This document shows positions 8,431-17,240 of a stretch of DNA of 64,000 nucleotides, piece after piece. A model generated the notes under the pieces. The model did not search any database and had not been told where the DNA came from. It was given only the letters and a program-made list of their open reading frames with translations. Source of the stretch: Mycolicibacterium neoaurum (GTDB taxonomy: Bacteria; Actinomycetota; Actinomycetes; Mycobacteriales; Mycobacteriaceae); the NCBI RefSeq assembly GCF_036946495.1, contig NZ_JAQIIX010000001.1:682001-746000 (forward strand). The letters are read 5' to 3'. Position numbers and translations under genes: made by a program. The stretch's first letter is position 1, and each line of letters starts with the position of its first letter.

Positions 8431-9444
8431 ATGCTCGATATCAGCCCGGTGACATGGGGCGTGACGATAGCGGTGATCATCGCCCTGCTCGCTGTCGATC
8501 TCTTGCTTGCCGCGCTGCGGCCGCATCGGGTCGGGTTCAAGGAAGCCACCGCCTGGTCGGTGTTCTACATCCTGGTGGCCGTGGCATTCGGGGTCTGGTT
8601 CGCCATGACCTACGGCGGTGACGCCGGCACCGAGTACTTCGCGGGCTACCTGGTCGAAAAGAGCCTTTCGGTGGACAACCTGTTCGTCTTCGTCATCATC
8701 ATGACGACGTTCGCCGTCCCCGAGGAGCACCAACACAAGGTGCTGACCTTCGGCATCATCCTGGCGTTGATCATGCGCGCCATCTTCATCGCGCTCGGCG
8801 CGACGCTGCTGTCGCTGTTCTCGTTCATGTTCCTGGTGTTCGGCCTGCTGCTCATCTACACCGCCATCCAGCTGTTCCGGCATCGCGACGAGGATCCCGA
8901 TGTCGAGAACAACTTCGTAGTCCGCGCGACGCGTCGATTCGTGCCGGTGACCGACGACTACGACGGCGGGAAGCTGTTCACCCGGGCCCAGGGCCGCCGG
9001 ATGGCCACACCGATGCTGGCGGTCCTGATCGCGATCGGCAGTGTCGATCTGCTGTTCGCACTGGACTCGATCCCCGCGGTCTTCGGCATCACCAGCGAGG
9101 CCTATATCGTCTTCGCGGCCAACGCCTTCGCGCTGCTCGGGCTGCGCGCACTGTTCTTCCTCGTGAAAGGGTTGCTCGACCGGTTGGTCTACCTGTCCAC
9201 GGGGTTGTCGATCATCCTGGCCTTCATCGGCGTGAAGCTCGTCCTGCACTGGGGCCATGTCGACATCAACCCAAGCATCCCGGAGATCGACACCTATGTG
9301 AGCCTCGCGGTGATCATCGTCATCCTCACGATCGTGACGGTCGCCAGCCTGATCAAGACACGCAAGGATCCCAGCGCGAAGGCGCATCCCGGCTCGCTGC
9401 GGGCCAGCCCCCATCGGCCGGAAGAGCGCACCGATGGCGCGTAG
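8431..9444 (+). CDS. TerC-family integral membrane protein (Alx/TerC type)
   Basis: 337 residues, ATG 10 bases after GGAGGAG. Seven to nine membrane helices carry the TerC signatures VEKSLSVDNLFVF and GSVDLLFALDSIPA, with acidic residues inside the membrane. Members include E. coli Alx and Bacillus MeeY/MeeF, linked to Mn(II) export and metallation of secreted proteins (family knowledge). It is followed 9 bases later by an MFS gene. A manganese or tellurite role here is inference. Confidence 0.85.
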   Translation: MLDISPVTWGVTIAVIIALLAVDLLLAALRPHRVGFKEATAWSVFYILVAVAFGVWFAMTYGGDAGTEYFAGYLVEKSLSVDNLFVFVIIMTTFAVPEEHQHKVLTFGIILALIMRAIFIALGATLLSLFSFMFLVFGLLLIYTAIQLFRHRDEDPDVENNFVVRATRRFVPVTDDYDGGKLFTRAQGRRMATPMLAVLIAIGSVDLLFALDSIPAVFGITSEAYIVFAANAFALLGLRALFFLVKGLLDRLVYLSTGLSIILAFIGVKLVLHWGHVDINPSIPEIDTYVSLAVIIVILTIVTVASLIKTRKDPSAKAHPGSLRASPHRPEERTDGA

Positions 9445-9453
9445 ATTGAGCCC

Positions 9454-11040
9454 GTGAGCTCGCCGGTGACGACCTGGGCGCCGTTACGGTCGCCGGTCTT
9501 CCGGGCATTGTGGATCGCGCAGTTCGTCTCCAATCTCGGCACATGGATGCAGATGGTGGGTGCCCAGTGGATGCTGGTCGGCGACCCCCGGGCTGCCGTG
9601 CTCGTGCCGCTGGTACAGACCGCCACCACGCTGCCGGTCATGCTGCTGGCGCTGCCCTCCGGAGTGCTTGCCGATCTGATCGACCGGCGGCGGCTGCTCA
9701 TCGCCACCCAGGGTGCGATGGCGTCAGCGGTCGCGTTGCTCGCGGTACTGACCGGCACAGGCTTGACCACCCCCACGGTCCTGCTGCTGTTGTTGTTCCT
9801 GATCGGGTGCGGTCAGGCGCTGACCATGCCGGCCTGGCAGGCCATCCAGCCCGATCTCGTTCCCGCAGCGCAGATCCCAGCGGCCGCGGCACTGGGCAGC
9901 ATGAGCATGAACGGCGCTCGCGCCATCGGACCGGCGATCGCCGGGGCGCTGGTGTCGCTGTCGGGGCCCACCGTCGTGTTCGCTCTCAACGCAGTCTCCT
10001 TCGTGGGGACGGTGATCGTGTTGGTGCTCTGGCGCAAGCCCACCGCCGACCAGAGCTTCCCATCGGAACGCGCACTGGCGGCGCTGAGCGCCGGCGGACG
10101 ATACATCCGAAGCTCCCCCATCGTGCGTCGGATCCTGCTGCGTACTGCACTGTTCATCGCCCCGGCCAGCGCATTGTGGGGCCTGCTGCCGGTGATCGCC
10201 GACCGCAAACTGGGATTGACGTCATCGGGATACGGGCTGCTGCTCGGTGCCCTCGGACTGGGTGCCGTGCTGGGCGCCGTGGGCCTGTCCCGCCTGCGGT
10301 CCCGGTTCGGCGAGAACACATTGCTGGCGTTGGCAGCCACCGGATTCGCCGCGGCGACGGCAATTCTGGCGCTGGTAGATGTGTTCGCCGTGGTGCTCGT
10401 GGCGCTGGTGTTCGGCGGGACCGCCTGGCTGCTGTGTCTGTCCACTCTCAATGCCTCGATGCAACTGAGCCTGCCCGGCTGGGTGCGAGCCCGCGGGTTG
10501 TCGGTGTATCAGCTGATCTTCATGGGTGGGCAGGCACTGGGGTCGATCCTGTGGGGTGTGCTGGCGGGCGCAGCCACGCCGGTGACAAGCCTGTTGGTCA
10601 GCGCAGGCCTGTTGGTCGGCTGCGCGGTCTCCACCCTGTGGTGGCCCCTGCACGCAAAGACCGGCAACATCGATCTGAGCCCGTCATCGCACTGGCCGGA
10701 GCCGTCGCTGGTGATCGAGCCTGAACCGCTCGACGGCCCGGTGCTGGTCATGACCGACTATCTGGTCCCCGCCCAAGATGAAGCGCAGTTCCTCGCGGCG
10801 ATGGCGGTGCTGGGCAGGTCCCGGCAGCGCACCGGAGCGGCCAGGTGGCGGCTGTACCGCAGTGTCGAACGCGAGCACACCTTTGTGGAGACCTTCATCG
10901 TGCGGTCCTGGGGCGAGCACCTTCATCAGCATCACACCCGCCAGACCGGACAGGATCTGGTGATAGAGCAGAACGTCGAACGGTACGCGCAGGGAAAGCC
11001 GGTGTCGCATCACCTGATTGCCGTGCCGCCGCAGCGCTGA
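9454..11040 (+). CDS. MFS exporter with a C-terminal dimeric alpha-beta domain
   Basis: 528 residues from GTG, no clear ribosome-binding site. Residues 1-410 contain 10-12 membrane helices of the MFS_3 (enterobactin-exporter-like) type, with SGVLADLIDRRRL as loop 2-3 motif. About 115 C-terminal residues follow, after a Pro/Glu linker: MTDYLVPAQDEAQFLAAM, then VERE HTFVETFIVRSW. They look like an antibiotic-biosynthesis-monooxygenase (ABM-like) alpha-beta fold, an arrangement seen in this subfamily. A possible two-gene unit with the TerC-family gene. Substrate unknown. Confidence 0.78.
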   Translation: MSSPVTTWAPLRSPVFRALWIAQFVSNLGTWMQMVGAQWMLVGDPRAAVLVPLVQTATTLPVMLLALPSGVLADLIDRRRLLIATQGAMASAVALLAVLTGTGLTTPTVLLLLLFLIGCGQALTMPAWQAIQPDLVPAAQIPAAAALGSMSMNGARAIGPAIAGALVSLSGPTVVFALNAVSFVGTVIVLVLWRKPTADQSFPSERALAALSAGGRYIRSSPIVRRILLRTALFIAPASALWGLLPVIADRKLGLTSSGYGLLLGALGLGAVLGAVGLSRLRSRFGENTLLALAATGFAAATAILALVDVFAVVLVALVFGGTAWLLCLSTLNASMQLSLPGWVRARGLSVYQLIFMGGQALGSILWGVLAGAATPVTSLLVSAGLLVGCAVSTLWWPLHAKTGNIDLSPSSHWPEPSLVIEPEPLDGPVLVMTDYLVPAQDEAQFLAAMAVLGRSRQRTGAARWRLYRSVEREHTFVETFIVRSWGEHLHQHHTRQTGQDLVIEQNVERYAQGKPVSHHLIAVPPQR

Positions 11041-11077
11041 CGTGTCCGACACCAGCCGCACGCACTTTGTCGGCCGC

Positions 11078-11389
11078 TCAGTCCGATGCAGCGAGCTCCT
11101 CCAGCCGCTGACCGACCCGTGTCAGCGCGTCGCCGAAGACGTCGACCTTCTCATTGCGCTTCTCGTTGGCCTGCGCGGCCGCACCGCGGCCACCTTCGGC
11201 CTCCACTCGTGCCGCACCCTGCCTGCGGAGCAGGCTGAAGTTCTTCTCGCGGGCGGCGCGCAACCGGCTCTGCAACTCCTTGAGGGCCTTCTCGTCCATC
11301 CGGTTCAGCGCCTCAGGATGGCTCTCGCCGATCAGTGACTCTTCTTGAGGGGTCAGGTTCACGTGGTGATTGCTCATCCATTGATTCAT
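11078..11389 (-). CDS. Conserved hypothetical protein, helical, 103 aa
   Basis: 103 residues from the ATG at 11389; a second ATG at 11377 is possible. Charged and mostly helical: LTPQEESLIGESHPEALNRM at the N-terminus, then Arg/Glu/Ala-rich coiled-coil-like sequence (KELQSRLRAAREKN). Neither transmembrane segments nor a recognised domain were seen. It is convergent with the MFS gene. Composition suggests a soluble helical protein of unknown role. Confidence 0.55.
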   Translation of the reverse strand: MNQWMSNHHVNLTPQEESLIGESHPEALNRMDEKALKELQSRLRAAREKNFSLLRRQGAARVEAEGGRGAAAQANEKRNEKVDVFGDALTRVGQRLEELAASD

Positions 11390-11476
11390 AGCCTGCGTGT
11401 GCCGGCGCGGTAGCCGAATCGAGAGATACCGGATGGCGCGCAGGACAAATCACGGCGACGCAATCGCGTCACCGCA

Positions 11477-12460
11477 TCATGCCGCCCTCCCACCGGCACG
11501 CACTACGGCACAGGCGTCCTCGAATCGTGCCCACTCCTGCGACGTCGGCCGTGACCCTTGTCCGGCTACCGCCGCCGGACTGATCTCAGGAATCGGCAGA
11601 TTCGCATCAGCCAGCAGTTCGGCAAGGTGCGCGACCTGGCCCGCCGGGCTGTCCGCGTCACTCTGGAAGACCCTTTTCCTGAGCCACGATTGCGCCTCGG
11701 CGAGGCCGGAGGCGATATCGACCTCAGGGGCGGTGATCTGACCGCCACACCGCCGCAGTTGTTCTTCGTAACGGTCCTCCCAGAACTCGGTACGCCAGCC
11801 GGGCCACCGTTGCGGCAACCATCGGAGCAATCCCGGCGCGGGACGGGTCATCCACACCCCGAGCGTCTTGTTCGGCACGTTGACATACACCCCGCTCTCC
11901 GGAATCGCCCCCAGCTGCAAGGCCCGTTCACCGGGCCCGGGCAAGTTGTCGACCAGGTCCGGACCGAGCCACGCCGCGCTACTACCCCACCACAGCGGCC
12001 ACGCGCGCACCCGACCGATGCGGTCGATGACGGTGACGAGATGATGCAACCGCGCAGTGTCCTCGGCCAGGGTCAGCTCGGGTTCGGATGGCATGTCGCG
12101 CAACGACGCCTGTGCCCCCACATATGCCGCGATCTCCGCAGTCGCACCGTACGCCCACGAGATCGTGTAACCCGGCCAGAGCAGAACGAGAACCTCGAAC
12201 ATGGCCCTGCGTTCGTTCACGGTCGTCATGAGCTCCTCACCGAAGAACAGCAGCCGGTGTTCGGTGAGGTCGAGCAGCAGGCCCCCATCCGCCCACAGCT
12301 CGTCGGTCCAGAAATCACTGATCTGTTGTGACCGTATGTAGCGCGTCGCCATCTCCGGTCCGGCCAAGAGCGCATCGAGCATGCGACAGCCCGCCCAGTG
12401 CGCGTACCGCAGCTGCCATCCGTCGTGGTCCACCAACACGATGTTGGCTCTGTTCCCCAT
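11477..12460 (-). CDS. Conserved hypothetical protein, 327 aa
   Basis: 327 residues, ATG preceded by TAGGGGGG. It begins GNRANIVLVDHDGWQLRYAHW and is rich in Trp and acidic residues, with no membrane segment, signal or recognised catalytic motif. The N-terminal block resembles proteins that report on graphical or scheduling data in actinobacteria, but no function can be named. It is divergent from the aldo/keto reductase with 135 bases between starts. Confidence 0.55.
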   Translation of the reverse strand: MGNRANIVLVDHDGWQLRYAHWAGCRMLDALLAGPEMATRYIRSQQISDFWTDELWADGGLLLDLTEHRLLFFGEELMTTVNERRAMFEVLVLLWPGYTISWAYGATAEIAAYVGAQASLRDMPSEPELTLAEDTARLHHLVTVIDRIGRVRAWPLWWGSSAAWLGPDLVDNLPGPGERALQLGAIPESGVYVNVPNKTLGVWMTRPAPGLLRWLPQRWPGWRTEFWEDRYEEQLRRCGGQITAPEVDIASGLAEAQSWLRKRVFQSDADSPAGQVAHLAELLADANLPIPEISPAAVAGQGSRPTSQEWARFEDACAVVRAGGRAA

Positions 12461-12595
12461 GATGCCCCCCCTACCCCGATGGGCGCCGCCACGCTGGCTG
12501 CGCGCTTTGTCTGCACTATGCGCGCGGCCCCCGACAAGTACGCCACAAGCACGCGATCGCGGAATAATCCCGTCGGTGGCGAGGTAGTGTGCCCC

Positions 12596-13453
12596 ATGAC
12601 GTCAACATTCCCGCTGGGCACGTTCACCGTGAAGCGCATCGGATTCGGCGCCATGCAGTTGCCCGGACCCGGCGTCATGGGCCCGCCGCGTGACCATGGA
12701 CAGGCCATCGCCGTATTGCAGCGGGCCGTCGAGTTGGGCGTGGACCATATCGACACCGCGCAGTTCTACGGACCCGATGTCGCCAACGAACTCATCCGCG
12801 AGGCACTACACCCCTATCCCGAAAACCTCGCGCTGGTCAGCAAGGTCGGCGCGCGCCGCAACGAACGAGGTGAATGGCTGTCCGCGCAGCAACCCGACGA
12901 ACTGCGCGCCGATATCGAGACGAACCTGGAAACCCTGGGTGTCGATCGCCTCGCAGCGGTGAATCTGCGGATCCATTCCGGTGATCCCAACAGTGTGGGT
13001 CCGGTGGACAGGGAGCTGTTCGATCGCCAGCTGACCGCAATGATCGCCGCGCGCGACGAAGGTTTGATCGCCGGGATCGGACTGTCCAGCGTCTCGGTCG
13101 AGCACCTCCGAATTGCGCTGGACCGCACCGATATCGTCACCGTGCAGAACGCCTACAACCTGGTCGACCGCTCCTCTCAGCCGGTGCTCGATCTGTGTGT
13201 CGAGAACGGCATCTCCTTCGTCCCGTTCTTTCCATTGGGCTCCGGTTTCACCACCGACAATCCGGTCTTGGGTAATCCCTCGGTGCAGAAGGCGGCCGCC
13301 GACCTCGGCCGCACCCCCGCCCAGATCGCGCTGGCGTGGACGCTGTCGGTCGCACCCAACGTGTTGTTGATCCCCGGTACTTCGTCGGTGGCACATCTGG
13401 AAGAGAACGTCGCCATCGCCGACCTCGAACTGCCCGCCGACTTCGCACCCTGA
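12596..13453 (+). CDS. Aldo/keto reductase family oxidoreductase
   Basis: 285 residues. A TIM-barrel NAD(P)H-dependent reductase with the catalytic tetrad visible: Asp53 (HIDTAQFYG), Tyr58, Lys83 (VSKVGA) and His127 (NLRIHSG). The C-terminal LLIPGTSSVAHLEEN is the cofactor 2'-phosphate/adenine-binding region. Start chosen at the ATG beginning MTSTFPLG because the family fold starts there. It is monocistronic. Substrate not deducible; related proteins reduce aldehydes and ketones. Confidence 0.82.
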   Translation: MTSTFPLGTFTVKRIGFGAMQLPGPGVMGPPRDHGQAIAVLQRAVELGVDHIDTAQFYGPDVANELIREALHPYPENLALVSKVGARRNERGEWLSAQQPDELRADIETNLETLGVDRLAAVNLRIHSGDPNSVGPVDRELFDRQLTAMIAARDEGLIAGIGLSSVSVEHLRIALDRTDIVTVQNAYNLVDRSSQPVLDLCVENGISFVPFFPLGSGFTTDNPVLGNPSVQKAAADLGRTPAQIALAWTLSVAPNVLLIPGTSSVAHLEENVAIADLELPADFAP

Positions 13454-13510
13454 CGCCTAGTGTGACCTCGACAGCACCTTCGGGATGAGGCCCGGCCAGA
13501 AGGGAACCAC

Positions 13511-14374
13511 ATGCGGGCCAACACGCAACCGTCCGACGGCCGCACGCACGAACCCGTGTTGCTCAGCGAGTTGCTGGGCCGCGACGTGTGTGACGAGTTG
13601 GGCCGATCCGTCGGTCGCCTCCGCGATCTGTGCGTCCCTTTCACCGGGCTCCGGGAGCCGGCACCGGTGACCCGCTTGGTCGTCACCCGACACCACGGCG
13701 CAGCACTGATCGTCCCGTCGTCGGCGGTCCTGTCCTGGCACGCTCATCGACTCGTACTGGACATTGCTGCGAGTGCCACCGCGCCGCCACCGGCAAGCGC
13801 GGAGATCTGGTTGCACCGCGATGTACTGGATACCCAGGTCCTCGATGTCGTCGGTCGCCGAATAGCCAGGGTCTCCGACGTTCTCTTGCTGCGGCGGAGC
13901 ACGACACTGCAGGCGATCGGCGTCGACGTCGGATTCGCCGGTGTGTTGCGAAGATTGGGGCTGGCAAGGCTCACCGCGCACGCGCCGCACGACACCGTGA
14001 CGTGGGCCGATCTGCACCCGACCTCAGACCGTGGCCACGCGATCGCGCTGTCGACCCCGCGGGCCGCTGTCCACCGCCTCGACGCTGACGGATTGGCCGA
14101 GTTGATCGGCCGGCTGGACGTGTCTGCGGCCGCCGAGGTGGTCGCAGGCTACCCCGCTACGGTAGCCGCGTCAGCGGTCCGGATGAATCCCGACACCGGC
14201 GAGCGAGTGCTGCGGGCACTGCCGGACCGCGATGTCGAACGCATCGTCACCGCAATGCCGTCCGTCCACGCGGCGCAGTGGCGCGCTCGCCTGCAGCGCA
14301 CACCGCACCTGCTCGGCCGCCACATGTTGCGCTCACGGGTATGGCCGCGGCGCCGGGCACGGCGGCAGCGATGA
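13511..14374 (+). CDS. PRC-barrel / MgtE N-domain protein, partner of the NRAMP-related transporter
   Basis: 287 residues. Two PRC-barrel-like segments (about residues 18-80 and 105-165; DVCDELGRSVGRLRDL and DTQVLDVVGRRIARVSDV) precede a helical region with MgtE-N-type repeats (LAELIGRLDVSAAAEVV, VLRALPDRDVERIVTAM). MgtE N domains sense Mg2+ in the MgtE channel; free-standing versions occur beside NRAMP-like genes in actinobacteria. It overlaps the transporter (ATGA at 14371-14374), indicating coupled translation. It is probably a cytosolic sensor or regulator of that transporter, by inference. Confidence 0.68.
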   Translation: MRANTQPSDGRTHEPVLLSELLGRDVCDELGRSVGRLRDLCVPFTGLREPAPVTRLVVTRHHGAALIVPSSAVLSWHAHRLVLDIAASATAPPPASAEIWLHRDVLDTQVLDVVGRRIARVSDVLLLRRSTTLQAIGVDVGFAGVLRRLGLARLTAHAPHDTVTWADLHPTSDRGHAIALSTPRAAVHRLDADGLAELIGRLDVSAAAEVVAGYPATVAASAVRMNPDTGERVLRALPDRDVERIVTAMPSVHAAQWRARLQRTPHLLGRHMLRSRVWPRRRARRQR

Positions 14375-15609
14375 CGGCCGGCCCCCGTCGCAAACTCACC
14401 GTCGCCGCATTGATCGCCGTGATCGGCCCCGGCTTGCTGGCTGGTCTGTCCGACGATGATCCCGCTGGTATCACCACGTACTCGGTACTCGGCGCTCAGT
14501 TCGGCTACCAGCTGCTGTGGGTGCTGTTGCTGTCCACCATCGCACTCGTCATGTTCCACGGGCTGGCGGCACGGATGGGTGTCGTCACGGGCCAGGGACT
14601 CATCGGTTTGGTGCGCCAGCGCTACGGCGTGCGCGTCGGCGGCGCCACGCTGGCGACCCTTGTGGTCGCCAACATCGGAACCACATGCGCCGAATTCGCG
14701 GGCATCGCGGCGGGTTCGGAACTGTTCGGCATCAGTCGTCAGGTCAGCGTGCCTGCGGCGGCGGTCATCGTCTCACTCCTGGTGCTGCGTGGCAGCTTTC
14801 ATCGCGTCGAGCATGTGTTGTTGCTGTTGTCGACGGTCTTTCTCGCCTACATCGCCTCGGGCATTCTGGCCGAACCGGATTGGGGTGCTGCCGCCCGCGG
14901 ACTCGTGGTGCCGTCGATGCCCGCCACGGGCGCCGCGCTGGCCATCGTGACGGCCACCGTCGGCACCACGCTGGCGCCGTGGGGTCTGTCGTTCATCCAG
15001 TCCTATGCGGTCGACAAGAAACTACGCACCGACGATCTCCCCTTGGAGCGGGTGGACGTCGTCACCGGGGCCGTGCTGACGGGAGTGATCGGATTCTTCG
15101 TCGTGGTGGCGTGCGCGGCGACACTGCACGAGAACGGACTACAGATCACCGATGCCGCCGATGCCTCTCGGGCTTTGGAGCCGTTGGCCGGCGGTGCCGC
15201 GGCCACCCTGTTCGCCATCGGGCTGATAGGCGCCGCGCTGCTGGCAGCCTCGGTCCTGCCGCTGTCGACCGCGTACTCGGTATGCGAGTACGCGGGCACG
15301 GAGGGGGCGGTGGACGACTCGTTCAGGGAGGCACGGACGTTCTATGTGACATTCGGGGCCGTCACCGTCGCCGGGGCAGCCGCCGTGTTGTTACCCGGGG
15401 TGCCCCTGGTCACCATTCTGGTCGCCACCCAGATCCTCAATGCCGTACTGCTGCTGCCGATCCTGATCGCGATGATCGGTATTGCGCGCGACCGGAATCT
15501 GATGGGCACGTTTGCCGTCGGCCGGGGCGGCACCGCCGTCTATGCACTCACCACCTTGGTGATCGCCGCCTGTGTCATCGCGCTGGCGATCACCACCATT
15601 CTCGGTTGA
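14371..15609 (+). CDS. NRAMP-related divalent metal transporter
   Basis: 412 residues with about 11 hydrophobic helices. Start chosen at the ATG overlapping the upstream stop; an ATG at 14341 is the alternative. The first helix has GPGLLAGLSDDDPAGITTYS, where classical MntH/NRAMP has DPGN. The sixth-helix region is TLAPWGLSFIQS, lacking the MPH triplet of Mn/Fe transporters. These are binding-site changes of the kind seen in NRAMP-related (NRMT-like) proteins that move Mg2+/Mn2+. Together with the MgtE-N partner, Mg2+ is a reasonable guess but unproven. Confidence 0.75.
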   Translation: MTAGPRRKLTVAALIAVIGPGLLAGLSDDDPAGITTYSVLGAQFGYQLLWVLLLSTIALVMFHGLAARMGVVTGQGLIGLVRQRYGVRVGGATLATLVVANIGTTCAEFAGIAAGSELFGISRQVSVPAAAVIVSLLVLRGSFHRVEHVLLLLSTVFLAYIASGILAEPDWGAAARGLVVPSMPATGAALAIVTATVGTTLAPWGLSFIQSYAVDKKLRTDDLPLERVDVVTGAVLTGVIGFFVVVACAATLHENGLQITDAADASRALEPLAGGAAATLFAIGLIGAALLAASVLPLSTAYSVCEYAGTEGAVDDSFREARTFYVTFGAVTVAGAAAVLLPGVPLVTILVATQILNAVLLLPILIAMIGIARDRNLMGTFAVGRGGTAVYALTTLVIAACVIALAITTILG

Positions 15610-15630
15610 CCGTTCCCGCGTGGACATATA

Positions 15631-15659
15631 TTGACAGTTGCACTCTCACAATTTAGCGT
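15631..15659 (+). promoter_or_regulatory. Promoter P1 with TetR-type operator half-site
   Basis: TTGACA at 15631-15636, 17-base spacer, TAGCGT at 15654-15659 (fits the mycobacterial TANNNT -10). The left arm TTGACAGTT and a degenerate right arm (CACTCTCAC) lie between -35 and -10. It shares a 15-base identical stretch (15626-15640) and the same spacing with the promoter at 17191-17219. It should drive the gene at 15704. Confidence 0.7.
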
Positions 15660-15703
15660 GGAACCGGCCTCGCCCCCACTGCCGCAATCGCCATGGAGAC
15701 AAC

Positions 15704-16534
15704 GTGATCCAACACCACCCCCGATACGGACTCATCGATGCCGACTACGCGGCCCGACTCAGTGGTGCGGCACCTGAGTCCGGAAAACCATGCTGGATGG
15801 TCAATCTGATGAAGTACCGCGCCGTCGCAGACTATGGCGACGGACTCGGCGGCACCATCTCCGGACGCGAGGCCGACGATCTGTACGCACCCATGGATAC
15901 GTTGGCCGCGATCGGCGCCGAGTTGTGCCTGCTGGCCGATGTCGAAACCCAACTCCTCGGCGATGCGCCGACGTGGGATCGAATCGCCGTCGTGCGCTAC
16001 CCGACCGGGCGATCGTTCATCGACATGCAGTCACGCCCCGATTTCCAGGCCGCACACGTCCACAAAGAAGCCGGGATGGATCAGACCATCGTCCTCGGCT
16101 GCGATCCGCTGCCCTACCCCACGATTCCGCACGGACTGCAACAGCCCGACTGGAAGGATGTTCCCGAACCCCCCAGCGCACAAGATGGGCCGGTGATGAT
16201 CGTGCACGTGCTGCGCTTCAACGATCCGGAATCCGCACGCACCACACCCGATGCGATGCAGGCGTATCAGAGCGCCGCCGCCGGCGTCGCACTGTCCCAT
16301 GGCGCTCGCGTGGCGGGCTGGTTCGGCGTCGACGGCACCATCGTCGGCGACGGCCGTCTATGGCACCAGGTTCGATTCAATCTTTTCCCGAGCCTGCGGG
16401 CTTTCATGGCGGTCGCCGCCGACCCGGCGCGGCTACAGGCACAGCAGACGCACCGCGAGGCCGCCATCGCCGACACATACACGATGATCACCCGGCCCGT
16501 CGTCAACACCCTGGCCGCTGCACTGCACGCATGA
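15704..16534 (+). CDS. Tandem dimeric alpha-beta-barrel (DUF1330-like) protein
   Basis: 276 residues from GTG with GGAG 8 bases upstream. Two similar halves (about residues 10-130 and 150-270) each carry the ferredoxin-like alpha-beta-barrel pattern: MVNLMKYRA, WDRIAVVRYP and FIDMQSRPDF in the first; MIVHVLRFN and LWHQVRFNLFP in the second. Such folds serve as small isomerases, decarboxylases or monooxygenases. It lies beside the tetR gene, which is convergent with it, and has the same promoter/operator type as the sulfatase operon, so it probably belongs to the same pathway. Function unknown. Confidence 0.6.
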   Translation: MIQHHPRYGLIDADYAARLSGAAPESGKPCWMVNLMKYRAVADYGDGLGGTISGREADDLYAPMDTLAAIGAELCLLADVETQLLGDAPTWDRIAVVRYPTGRSFIDMQSRPDFQAAHVHKEAGMDQTIVLGCDPLPYPTIPHGLQQPDWKDVPEPPSAQDGPVMIVHVLRFNDPESARTTPDAMQAYQSAAAGVALSHGARVAGWFGVDGTIVGDGRLWHQVRFNLFPSLRAFMAVAADPARLQAQQTHREAAIADTYTMITRPVVNTLAAALHA

Positions 16535-16548
16535 GGAACCAGGGCGGT

Positions 16549-17160
16549 TCAGGCGGTCAGCAATCGCAGGAGCGCGCTGGTCCACCCGCGTCGAATCTGA
16601 GCCGGCGTGCGGCGGTGACCTTCGGTCAACTCAGACCACGCCTCGAACGAGGTCAGGGTGGCGATGGTGCCGATCAATTCCGCCCGCGCCGCGGCGCCGA
16701 GTTCGTCCAGTTCGGCGGCGAAGTGGGTGCCGATATCGGTCGCCGTCATCGCGCGATGCCGATGCAAGATCGCACCCAGGGCAGCCACCTTCGAGGCGCG
16801 GTGGCGCACCATTCGAGCCATCGGCGCGGTCACGGAGTACTGCTGGTGACGGCTGTCGACGAAGCGTTTGATCCTGGCGTCCAAGGCGCCTGCGCCGATG
16901 TCCGGAATCTGCAGCAGGTGGGCGAATCGCTGGTAGTAGCGGCGAGTGGTTTCGTCACGCAGCTCGTCGAGGGTGTCGAAGTATCGAAACACCGAGGCGG
17001 TCGAAACGCCCGCCCGCTCGGCAACCTGCTCCACCGTCGGCGGTGAAAACCCTTCCAACACAAGGTCGATGGTCGCCTCCACCACAGCTGCCCGGCCACG
17101 TTCGCGCCGCGCGCGGCGACCGTCGACCGGTTCGGCAGGCTCCGGAGGTGTCTGATTCAT
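16549..17160 (-). CDS. TetR-family repressor of the sulfatase/dehalogenase island
   Basis: 203 residues. N-terminal helix-turn-helix: TVEQVAERAGVSTASVFRYF, a typical TetR recognition region at about residues 40-60. Start chosen at the ATG at 17160; the longer frame would run into the promoter. The C-terminal ligand domain is unremarkable. The gene is divergent from the sulfatase operon, and the operator at 17191-17209 sits about 30 bases upstream of its own start. Autoregulation plus repression of the operon and of P1 is the simplest reading. Confidence 0.8.
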   Translation of the reverse strand: MNQTPPEPAEPVDGRRARRERGRAAVVEATIDLVLEGFSPPTVEQVAERAGVSTASVFRYFDTLDELRDETTRRYYQRFAHLLQIPDIGAGALDARIKRFVDSRHQQYSVTAPMARMVRHRASKVAALGAILHRHRAMTATDIGTHFAAELDELGAAARAELIGTIATLTSFEAWSELTEGHRRTPAQIRRGWTSALLRLLTA

Positions 17161-17190
17161 CGACCACGAGATTAGCACCACCTCAATATA

Positions 17191-17219
17191 TTGACAGTTG
17201 AACTATCAACACATAGCGT
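17191..17219 (+). promoter_or_regulatory. Promoter P2 of the sulfatase operon with TetR operator
   Basis: TTGACA at 17191-17196, 17-base spacer, TAGCGT at 17214-17219. Within it lies a dyad of 9-base arms, TTGACAGTT and AACTATCAA (17191-17209), with one mismatch pair around a central G. A repressor bound here would block both -35 and spacer. The ATG of the sulfatase is 22 bases downstream of the -10. Confidence 0.78.
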
Positions 17220-17240
17220 CACGGAAGAGAGGGGGTTGCC

